Shown here: in pieces, positions 24,636 through 33,910 of the stretch
Position numbering within the stretch: position 1 is the first letter of the stretch
Layout: each line of letters begins with the position of its first letter
NCBI GenBank assembly: GCA_900318335.1
Contig: ONKF01000007.1
Span: forward strand, 28,713 to 92,712
DNA from: an uncultured Prevotellaceae bacterium
GTDB taxonomy: Bacteria > Bacteroidota > Bacteroidia > Bacteroidales > Muribaculaceae
Reading direction: 5' to 3'
DNA: 64,000 nt
Notes under the pieces: generated by a model
What the model was told of the DNA's origin: nothing
Seen by the model: the letters and a program-made list of their open reading frames with translations, nothing else
Databases searched by the model: none
Made by a program: the position numbers and the translations under genes

Positions 24636-25805
24636 CTAATCTCTCCACCAGTACAAGTCGAGACCTCGATAACCATTTCCAGTACCAAAGTAATAAATAA
24701 AGAACATGAAGAAAGTAAAACCGGAGTAGAAGAAGAGAATAAGGGCCGTTTTACGATCCTGATCCTTCCAAAGGTTCATACGTAAAAGCGGGAAAGCCAT
24801 AACAACAGGATAGATGAACCATGACAAGTAGGCAAAGCGGTTAGAGAATGACGAACGGATAACAATGAGCCAGAAGGCATTGCACAACAGATATACATTG
24901 GAAATAATCGTATATGACAAGTCAGTAAATCTACGATATTGTGTCACATACCAGATCATGATAATTGGGAAAACACTATATAGCCAGAAATCCCAACGGA
25001 AACCCGTTCCAGAGAAATATTCAGAGGTAGCTTCATATGAATATTGATCCATTCGGTCATCAAATCCAAGAGAAGCGAAAAATTGCGTGAGTTGAGTACC
25101 AGCTACCAAAGAAATAAAGATAGCAGAAATCCAAAAACGAAGCGCCAACTTTGTATCCTTAATCCAATATATCGAGGTGATAGCCGCAGCTGTAGGCAGC
25201 ATAGTCGATCGATGAATACCCATTGCTAAAAACATTAAGAAAAAGCCGAATGTGCGTTTGGGGCCTTCTTCAATGACTAAAGCAATCGCGACCAGTTCTA
25301 TACTACACGCCATGCCATTTCGAATACCATTTGTTCCAAAAGTAAACGTTTGGAATGCGGTGAAGAAAAAGAGCATTGCTATCCATAGATTCTTACGCAT
25401 TAATATCAAAGAGCATGTAAACATGCCTCCAATGTAGAAAAACTCAATAAACAGAAAATATTCATTGACATTAAATCCCAACTTCCTACAAAAATCCGAA
25501 ATAGCACCCCAAAACCATTCTTCTCCAATACTAACTCCATGATAGTGAAATATTCCTGTTGTATAATCATAGGCATATAACCAGCAATCACCGAACTCCG
25601 TTGAGGCCTGCCTTAGACCAAGAAAGAAAAAGATTAGGAGAGTCAAAATGAATGCGGCCGTTTGCACAGGAGAGCCCTCGGCATGAAGGATTCGCTGGGA
25701 GCCTGCACCGATGTAATAAAGGACAGTGAACCAGCAAATGACAAGCAGTGTAGTGTAATAGACTGTTGTATAGTAATACGCAGGTATGAATTCAATAGCT
25801 TCCAT
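24636..25805 (-). CDS. EpsG family membrane protein, probable repeat-unit polymerase (Wzy role)
   Basis: 389 residues with about ten to twelve hydrophobic helices. The stretch LRQASTEFGDCWLYAYDYTT and the later FGTNGIRNGMACSIELVAIALV match the EpsG family pattern (a basic residue near helix 2 and IRQ/IRN-type motifs). EpsG-type proteins are taken to polymerise exopolysaccharide repeat units at the membrane. It is the only polymerase candidate in the locus. The DNA is AT-rich compared with the acetyltransferase and carrier-protein genes. Confidence 0.82.
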   Translation of the reverse strand: MEAIEFIPAYYYTTVYYTTLLVICWFTVLYYIGAGSQRILHAEGSPVQTAAFILTLLIFFFLGLRQASTEFGDCWLYAYDYTTGIFHYHGVSIGEEWFWGAISDFCRKLGFNVNEYFLFIEFFYIGGMFTCSLILMRKNLWIAMLFFFTAFQTFTFGTNGIRNGMACSIELVAIALVIEEGPKRTFGFFLMFLAMGIHRSTMLPTAAAITSIYWIKDTKLALRFWISAIFISLVAGTQLTQFFASLGFDDRMDQYSYEATSEYFSGTGFRWDFWLYSVFPIIMIWYVTQYRRFTDLSYTIISNVYLLCNAFWLIVIRSSFSNRFAYLSWFIYPVVMAFPLLRMNLWKDQDRKTALILFFYSGFTFFMFFIYYFGTGNGYRGLDLYWWRD

Positions 25806-25831
25806 TCTATATATCTTATGGAATGTTCAAT

Positions 25832-26836
25832 TTATAATGTAAGCAAGAATGCCAATGGTGTTTTACGCAGGGCTGCTGACACAGCAGCCGATGCAATGGT
25901 ATATAATAGCGCTATCACGATTGCAATCACTGGATGAACCGTTAACCCATTCAGTACAGGGAAAATCCATCCAAGCACAATCATGAGAACAAGATGGAAA
26001 ATGTAGATGCCCAGTGCATTATCAGCCAGGAAGGAGATAAAACGCCTGAGCCAGCCCTCTCTCATGTCACAACCCTTAATCCACAGGAAGAGCGCCATCG
26101 AGAGGAAAAGGGCGCCAAATGTGGGGAAACAATAGTTTCCGCCCTCAAATTGCATGTGGGTCACATTGACGGTTGCAATCACCTCGAGCACCAGTAACGA
26201 TAAACCGGCAATAGCCAGAGCTAAAGCCATCCACTTCTTGCCGTCATGGTTCTTGAGATAATCACCCATGTAGAGATACACCACGCCATAGAGGGTGAAT
26301 GCCCCAGTGCGCCAGCATGGCATGGCCGTATCCGGATTCCGCAATATGACTAAATCCCATCCCAGGTTGGATGCAAATGGATAAATCAGCAGGAGGGCCA
26401 CAAGCAGCCAACGGCACCACGTGGGCAAATAACCCATCGCATGGTTGATTAAGTACATCAGTGCAAGCGAGAACAAGAACCAGTAATACCCCAAGGCCGG
26501 AATGGAGAATGCCGAGGGATCATGGTTGCTCAAGGCCTTGAGGCACATGATGACCAAGGCCCAAACAACGCCTGCAACAATCAGGCGTCCGGCCTTAGTC
26601 AAAGACTTCTTCAAATCATAGTTACGGCTAACCGTCAACGCTCCGTTAACCATGAAGAACAAGGGCACGCCACAAGCGCAGAAAAGCCATAGCACCTGGG
26701 TAATCGTCGGATAATAATAGACACCCTCCTGATAGCCGAAGTCCACCATCCCGACGTGATATAGGACCACAAAAAAAGCAGCGAGGGCTTTTAATGCGTC
26801 ATAGCCGAAAATGCGTTTCTTCTTCTCCGTGGCCAT
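25832..26836 (-). CDS. Acyltransferase family 3 membrane protein
   Basis: 334 residues, about ten helices. The start RIFGYDALKALAAFFVVLYHVGM carries the family signature (Asp and His of helix 1); ACGVPLFFMVNGAL is the second conserved loop. It probably O-acetylates a sugar of the repeat unit. Its gene lies between the GT2 gene at 26844 (8 bases upstream) and the polymerase gene. It belongs to a different branch from the acyltransferase at 6782. Confidence 0.88.
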   Translation of the reverse strand: MATEKKKRIFGYDALKALAAFFVVLYHVGMVDFGYQEGVYYYPTITQVLWLFCACGVPLFFMVNGALTVSRNYDLKKSLTKAGRLIVAGVVWALVIMCLKALSNHDPSAFSIPALGYYWFLFSLALMYLINHAMGYLPTWCRWLLVALLLIYPFASNLGWDLVILRNPDTAMPCWRTGAFTLYGVVYLYMGDYLKNHDGKKWMALALAIAGLSLLVLEVIATVNVTHMQFEGGNYCFPTFGALFLSMALFLWIKGCDMREGWLRRFISFLADNALGIYIFHLVLMIVLGWIFPVLNGLTVHPVIAIVIALLYTIASAAVSAALRKTPLAFLLTL

Positions 26837-26843
26837 TACAACT

Positions 26844-27767
26844 TTACAAGGTGTATCTGGATAAACACTTGGCTAATGGGTAGTTCCTTGAAATCAAGTA
26901 AGCGTACAAGCTCATCTTTGACGAAGAAATACCTGTCTTGCGGATCAGGTGCCCATAACGCCGAACAATTTCTTGAAGCACTTCGACACTGGTGTCACGC
27001 TTATAGCCGTTCAAGGCAGCAGCCCTCAGGATCTGGGTCATTTCACAGGCAAACCTGGCATATGCGATATCGCGGTATTGCGGCATATCCTCATCCACAT
27101 CACGGCAAATGGTGTCCCACACTGTGTAAGCCGTGAATTTCTTACCGTTGAATGATTGCCTGGATATGCTGTTCATGTTCACACGATAATGATAGAAAGT
27201 CTTATCGAGCAAACAAATGCTTTTCACCCGTTGAAGCACTTGCCACACTATTAACGCATCCTCGCCATAGCCCACTGACCTGTCACAGAATACACCGTCG
27301 AACAGCGAACCACGTATCAGCTTGTCGCACAACGAGCCTCTGAAGGTAGTGTGTTCCAGGAAGAGCTTGATAATCTCATCATGGTTATATACCACCTTGT
27401 TATCGGTAGATTCACCCGACAGCTTGTAGGATACGATATCGTAATCCCCTTCGGATTGAGCATTCAATAGGCACTCAACAGTATCCGGGTCAATCCAGTC
27501 ATCACTATCGACGAACAGCACCCACTCGCCCCTTGACTTACCAATCAGGAGATTGCGCGTTGAGGCAACGCCACCGTTCGCTTTGTTGTAGATCTCGATG
27601 CGTTTGTCATCCCGTGCCAACTCTTTCAAGACGTCCAGGGAGCCATCGGTCGAGCCGTCGTCAATGAGTACAATTTGCAGGTCACGGTAGGTCTGACCTG
27701 TAAGCGACTGCACACACTGCCTCAAATATGAGGCCGTATTATAAACAGGGACAAGGATGGATACCAT
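26844..27767 (-). CDS. Glycosyltransferase family 2
   Basis: 307 residues from the ATG at 27767, which follows the upstream stop directly (TGA-C-ATG). The longer frame to 27815 would overlap the previous gene. VSILVPVYNTASYLRQCVQSL, LIDDGSTDGS and FVDSDDW (Asp87-Asp90) mark a standard GT-A enzyme. Cytoplasmic; no specificity can be inferred. Confidence 0.93.
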   Translation of the reverse strand: MVSILVPVYNTASYLRQCVQSLTGQTYRDLQIVLIDDGSTDGSLDVLKELARDDKRIEIYNKANGGVASTRNLLIGKSRGEWVLFVDSDDWIDPDTVECLLNAQSEGDYDIVSYKLSGESTDNKVVYNHDEIIKLFLEHTTFRGSLCDKLIRGSLFDGVFCDRSVGYGEDALIVWQVLQRVKSICLLDKTFYHYRVNMNSISRQSFNGKKFTAYTVWDTICRDVDEDMPQYRDIAYARFACEMTQILRAAALNGYKRDTSVEVLQEIVRRYGHLIRKTGISSSKMSLYAYLISRNYPLAKCLSRYTL

Positions 27768-27768
27768 G

Positions 27769-28980
27769 TCAATCTCTATTATTGGGATGCAAGGCAAGCC
27801 AACGCTTCTGTGCATCCAGCAGGTTATTTAACAGGGATTCGGCAGCAGCTTTGCCATTGAAGTGGGACCGCACGAACTCACATCCGGCTTTTGCGATAGC
27901 CTCGAGTTCCTGCTGATGTTCAGGCTGCTGATAATAGCTGATTTTGGCTTTCAGGTCATCAAGTGTTCCGTTATAGCCGATATAATGCACACCCTCTTTC
28001 ATGCCATAATCCTCATAGTAACCGACCGTCTGGCCAATATAGGCACAGCCAGATGCCATTCCCTCGACAAAACCGATGCCCGGCAGGCCGATGATATCTT
28101 CACCTACCACACACATCTTGTAGCTGTTGAATTTCTCCACCATGTCAAAGGAATAATACTTCTTCTGATGGCCCAAGAAGAACTTGTCATGAAGGCGATT
28201 GAAGAATTTACGCAAAGGATTAGCCGAGGCATTGGTGTTATATGGCTTATCCTCGGCCAGGTAATCGCTGTTGAAGCAATCAACCCAGGGTTTCAATTCC
28301 TCGGCATTATCGTAAATCTGCTTGCGGGTAGGTTGCAGACATTGGGTGCCATAATACTTGAGCAGATAAAGGGGATATGTGATCGTTCCAACGGATACGG
28401 CCTTATTCAAACGCTCGGCAAAAGGCTTCACCGGCTTAAACCTCTCGGCGAACACGAACGGGATGACCAGATAGGGTTTCTTGAACCAACCATAATACTC
28501 ATTGAAAGCGATAAAACGCTTCTGCATATTGCTCTCGTTGTACATCAAGTCGGGATCCAGCTCTTTCATGACCTGGGCCTGGTCGAGCGTGAAGTGCAAT
28601 TGGCTCAGGGCAATGAAGGCGTCAGGGCGATGCCTGAAATCAAACTGGGCACCAAAAATCTGATACATGATCACGATATCGTCGTGCCTGATATCTTCCT
28701 CCTTCTTGAGCACCTTGACCTTTTTCAAGGGTATCCCATTCTTTTTCATCGCGATGCAGTGCTCAATAAACCTGAACGACTGCAGGAAGCGGTTGCGTGT
28801 CGTGTAAGACAACGACAAGCCTCGCTTGTTGATATAAGAACAGACTTCCACATCATCGCGTGAAAGCAGGTAATCCAAGATATACTTATGCTTGATGGCA
28901 ACCGACTGCTTGAAGATGAATTTGTTCAACGTCTTCACGAGGAACTCATTGCCATGCAGGTTCACAAAAACAATACGCAT
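27769..28980 (-). CDS. Probable GT-B glycosyltransferase (GT4/GT1-like)
   Basis: 403 residues. MRIVFVNLHGNEF at the start and LPGIGFVEGMASGCAYIGQTVG near residue 320 resemble the donor-site region of GT-B transferases (Glu followed by a small-residue-rich loop). A long middle region without clear family motifs (about 100-300) makes the family placement weak. It sits directly upstream of a GT2 gene (one base between stop and start). Another sugar-nucleotide-using enzyme cannot be excluded. Confidence 0.7.
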   Translation of the reverse strand: MRIVFVNLHGNEFLVKTLNKFIFKQSVAIKHKYILDYLLSRDDVEVCSYINKRGLSLSYTTRNRFLQSFRFIEHCIAMKKNGIPLKKVKVLKKEEDIRHDDIVIMYQIFGAQFDFRHRPDAFIALSQLHFTLDQAQVMKELDPDLMYNESNMQKRFIAFNEYYGWFKKPYLVIPFVFAERFKPVKPFAERLNKAVSVGTITYPLYLLKYYGTQCLQPTRKQIYDNAEELKPWVDCFNSDYLAEDKPYNTNASANPLRKFFNRLHDKFFLGHQKKYYSFDMVEKFNSYKMCVVGEDIIGLPGIGFVEGMASGCAYIGQTVGYYEDYGMKEGVHYIGYNGTLDDLKAKISYYQQPEHQQELEAIAKAGCEFVRSHFNGKAAAESLLNNLLDAQKRWLALHPNNRD

Positions 28981-29055
28981 ATATACCAGTTAGTCTGATT
29001 GGTCTATCTTAAAAAATATATATTCGAGACAAGAGAGTCCGTATCTGCACTGCGG

Positions 29056-29796
29056 TCAATCCCTACAGCCAAATTCTTTCATCAGCAAGTCCTCATACTC
29101 GGCGGGAACTCCTGAGAAGATGACTTCGTCTCGGTCGATGATATGGATGTGGATTTTGTAGGACTTGGCTATCAGGTAGTTATACAGAGGTGCCACATAT
29201 AGCTCAGCTATGCCGGAGATGGGATTCTCCTGATTTTCGGCATAGGCGGCCTCGAATGCCTCGGTACTCTTGAAGTAGTAAAGTCCTGTGGAGCAATACT
29301 TCGAGATCTCTTTCTTCTCGGCCGTTTCGACGACCAGGGTGGAGTCTTCAGACTCGGTCCTGGCATAGGACCAATTCTTGCCTGAGCCTACAAACACCTC
29401 AAGGTAGCCATCCCAATCATCCATCTTAGGCGGGAACGTAAAACCAGGACGGAAGGTGTCGATATTGAAAATCAGAATCGGCTCATCTTTGGCAATCGAG
29501 GCTCCCTCGATTCCCTTAAGGACCGTTTCGGCCTGCCCTTTAGTCGGGGCCGGAAGGATGACGACATTGAAATCCTTGATGCCCATCAATTCGCACTCTT
29601 TCTCGATAAAAGTCCGTGTGTCAAACACGTCCCTTGCCACAAAGACAAAGCGGCACGAATCAAAGTATTTCTCAAAACTCGATACCGCAAGGTTAAACAA
29701 GCTGCGGTTCTTGATATAAAGCATGTACTTGGGCAGGACATATCCCGCTTTGGTGAAACGGGAGCTGAGACCGGCCATCGGGATGATAATCGTCAT
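29056..29796 (-). CDS. Nucleotidyltransferase (NTP:sugar- or alcohol-phosphate)
   Basis: 246 residues, GT-A-like nucleotidyltransferase fold. The signature is IIPMAGLSSRFTKAGY...PKYML (Gly9, Arg13, Lys24), then a metal-binding FNIDTFRPG. Enzymes of this type activate a phosphate with CTP, UTP, GTP or dTTP. It overlaps the fused kinase gene by 4 bases, and that one overlaps the HAD gene by 4, so the three are made together. One hypothesis is that it produces the CDP-linked donor for LicD (19858); a nucleotide-sugar is the alternative. Confidence 0.85.
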   Translation of the reverse strand: MTIIIPMAGLSSRFTKAGYVLPKYMLYIKNRSLFNLAVSSFEKYFDSCRFVFVARDVFDTRTFIEKECELMGIKDFNVVILPAPTKGQAETVLKGIEGASIAKDEPILIFNIDTFRPGFTFPPKMDDWDGYLEVFVGSGKNWSYARTESEDSTLVVETAEKKEISKYCSTGLYYFKSTEAFEAAYAENQENPISGIAELYVAPLYNYLIAKSYKIHIHIIDRDEVIFSGVPAEYEDLLMKEFGCRD

Positions 29797-31346
29797 TTTA
29801 CCGTGGTTTTTAAGTCAATATAAAGCCGTAACGCATTGGCCAGCATGGCCCTCTGGCGCTCGTGATTGTCACGATGCAAGGGGAGCATTGACAAGAACAG
29901 ATGCACCATGATAGGATAAGCATTCAGCGTCTCAATGCTGTAACCCGCAAACTGCATCGACTTGAACTGTTCCTGCATTGCACGGGTGGAATCGTTGACA
30001 TCAAACTTGAGTGTAAGGTCATAGGGGGCTGATTCACTGTATTCAAACATGCCCGCAATGATGTAATCATAGAGGCCGATGATCGAATGGGCCAGTTTGG
30101 CCACATCATATCTCAAATCGCCATACATCGAGAGGTTCCCCTCGTTGTCGATGCCACGTGGATCAATCACCTTGACACTCCTGGACTTGAAATCATACAG
30201 AATGTTGCTGAAACAGAAGTCACCATGCATCATGGTCACGAACTCGCCCTTGTCATGAGCGATCATGTCTCCTGTTTCCTCGACTATCTGCCGCAACGAT
30301 GGCGTGGTCACACCATTAATCACCCACTTGCTGTCGAGCGAAATGCCCGACTCGTCGGCATACTGATTCAGGCGCTTGATGGTCTTGGACGTGTAGAGTT
30401 CGTTGTTATTGAACGCTATCCTTGACACCTCTGCTGCAGATTCGGGCCGATACTTCGCCAAATCGGAGATAAACACCTGACATGCATTGATGATATCGTT
30501 CCACACGAACAAGGGGTGCTTACCGAACACAAAAAGATTGGCCAATGAGCTCAAGTAATAATACTCCATCTCATAGTAGCCACAGCCATCCTTCAGACCA
30601 CTATCCCAGACAGCGGGCGCATAATGCCTCAGGTCCTTTGGCAGATTCTGAAGCCAATGGGCCTCGGCCATCATCTTGTTGACGTCATGGCTGGACTTGG
30701 TGAGCGAGAAACGCCCAATATTCAAGTCATTGAACACGCGTTGGGTTGTCAGGTTGGAAATAGACCTGTAGTAAGTGTTCACCAGTCCAAAGTCCATCCA
30801 GGAATCACTGGTGATACGCTCGAGCGACAGTGTCTTGCCGTACATCTCAACACCAGCAATGAAAGAGCTGTTCTGCCTGGTGATGCAATTGATGAGTAAC
30901 GATTGGGACGAGAATGCAAAGAATCCCGCATAGACCGTATCGCTGTCAACTGATGCCCAGGCATAATTATCCTCGGCACGGGCTATCACATAACTGTCAG
31001 GCACTAAAGTTAATGACCCGAACAGCGTGTCGCCATGCAGGATATAAACCGGCTCACTGAAATGGCCGATGGTGTTCAAGCTATATATCACCGACTGGCC
31101 TAACGACAAGCCGTCAGGTACCATAATAATGCCCACATTCCGTTGCTCCAGCTGCTTCTTATCATAGGTCGACAACTCATAAGACGAAGGCAACGAGAGG
31201 AAAATATCCTCACCGCTGTCCTCCAATAGCGAGAGCTGATGCATGTAGAGCCGCTTGTTCTGAACCGGCAGCATGCACGGAGGCAGCATGCCTAACTCTG
31301 AAGCGAGGCTCGGGTTGACGTATGCAGCCGACGTGATGAGTATCAT
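29793..31346 (-). CDS. Fusion: degenerate nucleotidyltransferase-like domain plus APH/choline-kinase-like domain
   Basis: 517 residues. The N-terminal 200 residues align in style with nucleotidyltransferases (PCMLPVQNKRLY, YILHGDTLFG) but lack the Gly-rich GxGxR loop: SAAYVNPSLASELG stands where it should be. The C-terminal part (about 220-517) is an aminoglycoside/choline-kinase fold with HGDFCFSN (His374, Asp376, Asn381) and IDPRG (Asp395). In treponemes a LicC-LicA fusion makes CDP-choline; this architecture is similar. The N-terminal domain may have lost catalysis and leave it to the partner at 29056. Phosphorylated substrate unknown. Confidence 0.8.
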   Translation of the reverse strand: MILITSAAYVNPSLASELGMLPPCMLPVQNKRLYMHQLSLLEDSGEDIFLSLPSSYELSTYDKKQLEQRNVGIIMVPDGLSLGQSVIYSLNTIGHFSEPVYILHGDTLFGSLTLVPDSYVIARAEDNYAWASVDSDTVYAGFFAFSSQSLLINCITRQNSSFIAGVEMYGKTLSLERITSDSWMDFGLVNTYYRSISNLTTQRVFNDLNIGRFSLTKSSHDVNKMMAEAHWLQNLPKDLRHYAPAVWDSGLKDGCGYYEMEYYYLSSLANLFVFGKHPLFVWNDIINACQVFISDLAKYRPESAAEVSRIAFNNNELYTSKTIKRLNQYADESGISLDSKWVINGVTTPSLRQIVEETGDMIAHDKGEFVTMMHGDFCFSNILYDFKSRSVKVIDPRGIDNEGNLSMYGDLRYDVAKLAHSIIGLYDYIIAGMFEYSESAPYDLTLKFDVNDSTRAMQEQFKSMQFAGYSIETLNAYPIMVHLFLSMLPLHRDNHERQRAMLANALRLYIDLKTTVK

Positions 31347-31750
31347 ACGAGGGAGTGGGTGTACTCTTTTTCTTTCTTCAGCATCTCCTTGATTTCCTCA
31401 TAGCTCATGTTGTGGAACTCCGAGGGACGGATGCTCTTGTCGTCGATATAGAAACCTTCAAACCCGCACCAGGGCTTTCCTACAATCACCTCATCAAAGG
31501 GGACATCATTCTTCTGCAACCAGTTGATGATATTGGGCAAGGTATAAATGTTGATTTTGCCCACGTTAGCTTCATAGGTGCGCATCTGGCGACTGGAGTG
31601 GATAATAATCTGGAAACCTTCGGCCTGATACTTCTTCAGCAGGTCAATCGTTTGTTGAATCGGTTTACTGTTGACGTAATCGCCATTCTCGGTTACAGAT
31701 ATCGTATCATCCAGATCGACAATCAGTTTCTTGACTTTATTCAAATCCAT
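31343..31750 (-). CDS. Small HAD-family phosphatase of capsule type
   Basis: 135 residues, HAD core without a large cap. Motif I is IVDLDDTIS (Asp12, Asp14), motif II HSSR, motif III around VGKPWCG, and motif IV FYIDDKSIRP. Small HAD proteins like this occur in capsule loci of Campylobacter and Bacteroidetes beside nucleotidyltransferase genes. It overlaps the fused kinase gene by four bases (ATGA). It probably dephosphorylates an intermediate of the donor pathway; substrate unknown. Confidence 0.85.
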   Translation of the reverse strand: MDLNKVKKLIVDLDDTISVTENGDYVNSKPIQQTIDLLKKYQAEGFQIIIHSSRQMRTYEANVGKINIYTLPNIINWLQKNDVPFDEVIVGKPWCGFEGFYIDDKSIRPSEFHNMSYEEIKEMLKKEKEYTHSLV

Positions 31751-31775
31751 ATTTCAATTCTTAATGATTTATCGT

Positions 31776-32846
31776 TTACAAATTATTGGCAAGAAATGCC
31801 ATGCTTTTCTCGCGTTCGGCAGCCAGCAGGCCATGGACCTTGCCCCAATCGGTTTCCACAGCGACTGGAATTGCCGTCAAGTCGGTTAACAGCCGCTCCT
31901 CAAGGCCGAGTGACCGGAGCAAGTTATAGATTCTCGTATTACCCCGACCAGCATTCCCAATGTTGTAGAAATCCCGGCCAAAAAGGATGCTGAACACTGT
32001 ACCATGAAACGAGTCGGTCACCACGACTGTGGCACGGCTCAGCATGGCCAACCATTGCCCAACACTCAATGTCGATTTCCATCCGGCCGAGAACATTCTC
32101 ACCTGGAGGCCTCTGGATGCGGCCAATTGGTTAACAAAGGCTTCTACCTCGGGGGAGACGTCGAGACAATAAACAGCCAAATAGGGTTCTCCCCCATCCC
32201 ACTCATGGTCAATGATGCTGTTATAGCCCTGGGCATCAAGCAACATCGTTGGGTCTACTACACACTCGGCATCCACTTTCAGGTGGTCATGGCACAGGGC
32301 GACACCGCTCTGCTCCCTTACCGATACCGCATCCATCTGTTGAGCCAGGGCGGCACATCTCGCGGTCTGCTCTGGGGTGTATTCCCACTGGTCCACACCA
32401 AACGAAGCAGCATATGCCACACGTTTCAACTTAAACCCCACAGCAAAGGCCAGATACATGTCTTCAAGATGGTCTCCGTTGTACTTAGCTCGCCACACCT
32501 GGTCGCTGCCGACGACAAGGGCATCGAGTCCATATCGCTTAACGACATTGCGTTTATAGTCCCACATGACCCTGGTCTTGTCGATTTGCTCCTCGACAAA
32601 ACGTCCCAGCAGCTCATAACGCAATGCGCCCTTATAGGGGTGCGGCATCTCGGCCTTGTGACCCGTCATACGCTTTATGCCGGCACGCAGGCAATTGAAC
32701 CAGTAGTGGACGGTGGAATAACGCTGGTAGGCATCGATTGTGATTGGCTCGTGACCGAGGCTTTTGAGCGCCTGTTGCAACGCCCAGTTCTGCAAGATGC
32801 CGCCGTAATTCATCTCCAACGGCTGTGTCACGATTCCCACCCGCAT
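31776..32846 (-). CDS. Polysaccharide pyruvyl transferase family protein
   Basis: 356 residues from the ATG at 32846 (MRVGIVTQPLEMNYGGILQN). A frame from a TTG at 32867 overlaps the previous gene and is less likely. The N-terminal NYGGILQNWALQQALKSLGH and the C-terminal VVTDSFHGTVFSILFGRDF (Ser-Phe-His-Gly) are the conserved ends of this CsaB/WcaK-type family. It adds ketal-linked pyruvate from phosphoenolpyruvate to a sugar of the repeat unit, giving a negative charge. Some family members are glycosyltransferase-like, so the activity is likely but not certain. Confidence 0.87.
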   Translation of the reverse strand: MRVGIVTQPLEMNYGGILQNWALQQALKSLGHEPITIDAYQRYSTVHYWFNCLRAGIKRMTGHKAEMPHPYKGALRYELLGRFVEEQIDKTRVMWDYKRNVVKRYGLDALVVGSDQVWRAKYNGDHLEDMYLAFAVGFKLKRVAYAASFGVDQWEYTPEQTARCAALAQQMDAVSVREQSGVALCHDHLKVDAECVVDPTMLLDAQGYNSIIDHEWDGGEPYLAVYCLDVSPEVEAFVNQLAASRGLQVRMFSAGWKSTLSVGQWLAMLSRATVVVTDSFHGTVFSILFGRDFYNIGNAGRGNTRIYNLLRSLGLEERLLTDLTAIPVAVETDWGKVHGLLAAEREKSMAFLANNL

Positions 32847-32863
32847 AGTGCTATTCCTGAAAG

Positions 32864-33865
32864 TCAACTCTGCTTATATCCTTCTTGCTCAAACCGCGAT
32901 GCACACCTTTTAGCGTGGATTGAATAAAGAGGCGCATACAGGGCAGGAAGGTGATAAAAGCCGTACAAAGCCAATTTTACAGGCAAACTGAGGTCGCTGT
33001 GCAGCATCTCGTCCACGGTCTGCTTATAGACCTTGGTGATCTTTTCCTTGGCTTGACCATACAGGCTGCTGCCACGGAACAAGTGACGTGTCGACAACAA
33101 GTATTTGTAGGTGTATAACAGACACCATGACCGGTAATTACGATACTCCTGTGGTATCTCGTTCAGGCACATCAGATAGGTTTCCAAGCGGTTGACAATG
33201 TTCATGTTCAAGCCATTTGCCTGGCGGGTAATTGATGTGGGCCTGAGGCGGTAGCCATAGAGCTGTCGCTCGATAACCGAAATCTTTTTCACCTTCATCA
33301 AGACCCTTGTCATCCACTCGATATCCTCTGCGTCCACGGTCTTAAAGGGCAGGTCCTCAATGAGCGTCCGCCTGTAGAGCTTATTCCAGACAACAGGATA
33401 GCCAAACTCATTTTTCGCAAACAGGCATTGCATGTATTCCTCTTGAGTTATGGTATGCAAGACCGGTTCCCTCTCCATGGCGGTCGAGGTTACCTCGCCA
33501 TTGTCATCTATCGTATAAGCCCGGACTAATGCCACGTCACTATCGGATGAATCAAGGGCATTTTTCATCATCTCAAGCATCTGGGGGTGAATCACGTCAT
33601 CTCCGTCAATGAAGATCACATACTCACCCTGGGCTTTCTTAAAGCCATTGTTCCTTGCGACACCGATGCCTGCATTCTCCTGATGAAGAACGGTAATGCG
33701 CTCATCCCGTGATGAATACTCGTCACATATCGAGCCAGAGCTATCAGTGGCTCCGTCATCGACAAGTATCAGTTCAAAGTCCTGGCACGACGAGCCCAAA
33801 ATGCTGTCGACGCAGGGAACGAGGTACTTCTCGATGTTATATACCGGGACAATAATCGAAATCAT
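32864..33865 (-). CDS. Glycosyltransferase family 2, first gene of the locus
   Basis: 333 residues. ISIIVPVYNIEKYLVPCVDSIL, LVDDGATDSS and FIDGDD (Asp87-Asp90) define a GT-A enzyme. It is the first gene after the promoter at 34104-34135, with a leader of about 230 bases. The next gene follows 17 bases after its stop. Confidence 0.93.
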   Translation of the reverse strand: MISIIVPVYNIEKYLVPCVDSILGSSCQDFELILVDDGATDSSGSICDEYSSRDERITVLHQENAGIGVARNNGFKKAQGEYVIFIDGDDVIHPQMLEMMKNALDSSDSDVALVRAYTIDDNGEVTSTAMEREPVLHTITQEEYMQCLFAKNEFGYPVVWNKLYRRTLIEDLPFKTVDAEDIEWMTRVLMKVKKISVIERQLYGYRLRPTSITRQANGLNMNIVNRLETYLMCLNEIPQEYRNYRSWCLLYTYKYLLSTRHLFRGSSLYGQAKEKITKVYKQTVDEMLHSDLSLPVKLALYGFYHLPALYAPLYSIHAKRCASRFEQEGYKQS

Positions 33866-33910
33866 GGGATAATCCTATCAATAAGCCCTATTGAAACTCT
33901 TAATTCAGGC

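Noticed and set aside
27862-28863. Open frame of 333 codons on the plus strand
   Set aside because: Antisense to the GT-B-like gene; long only because stop codons are avoided in that frame.
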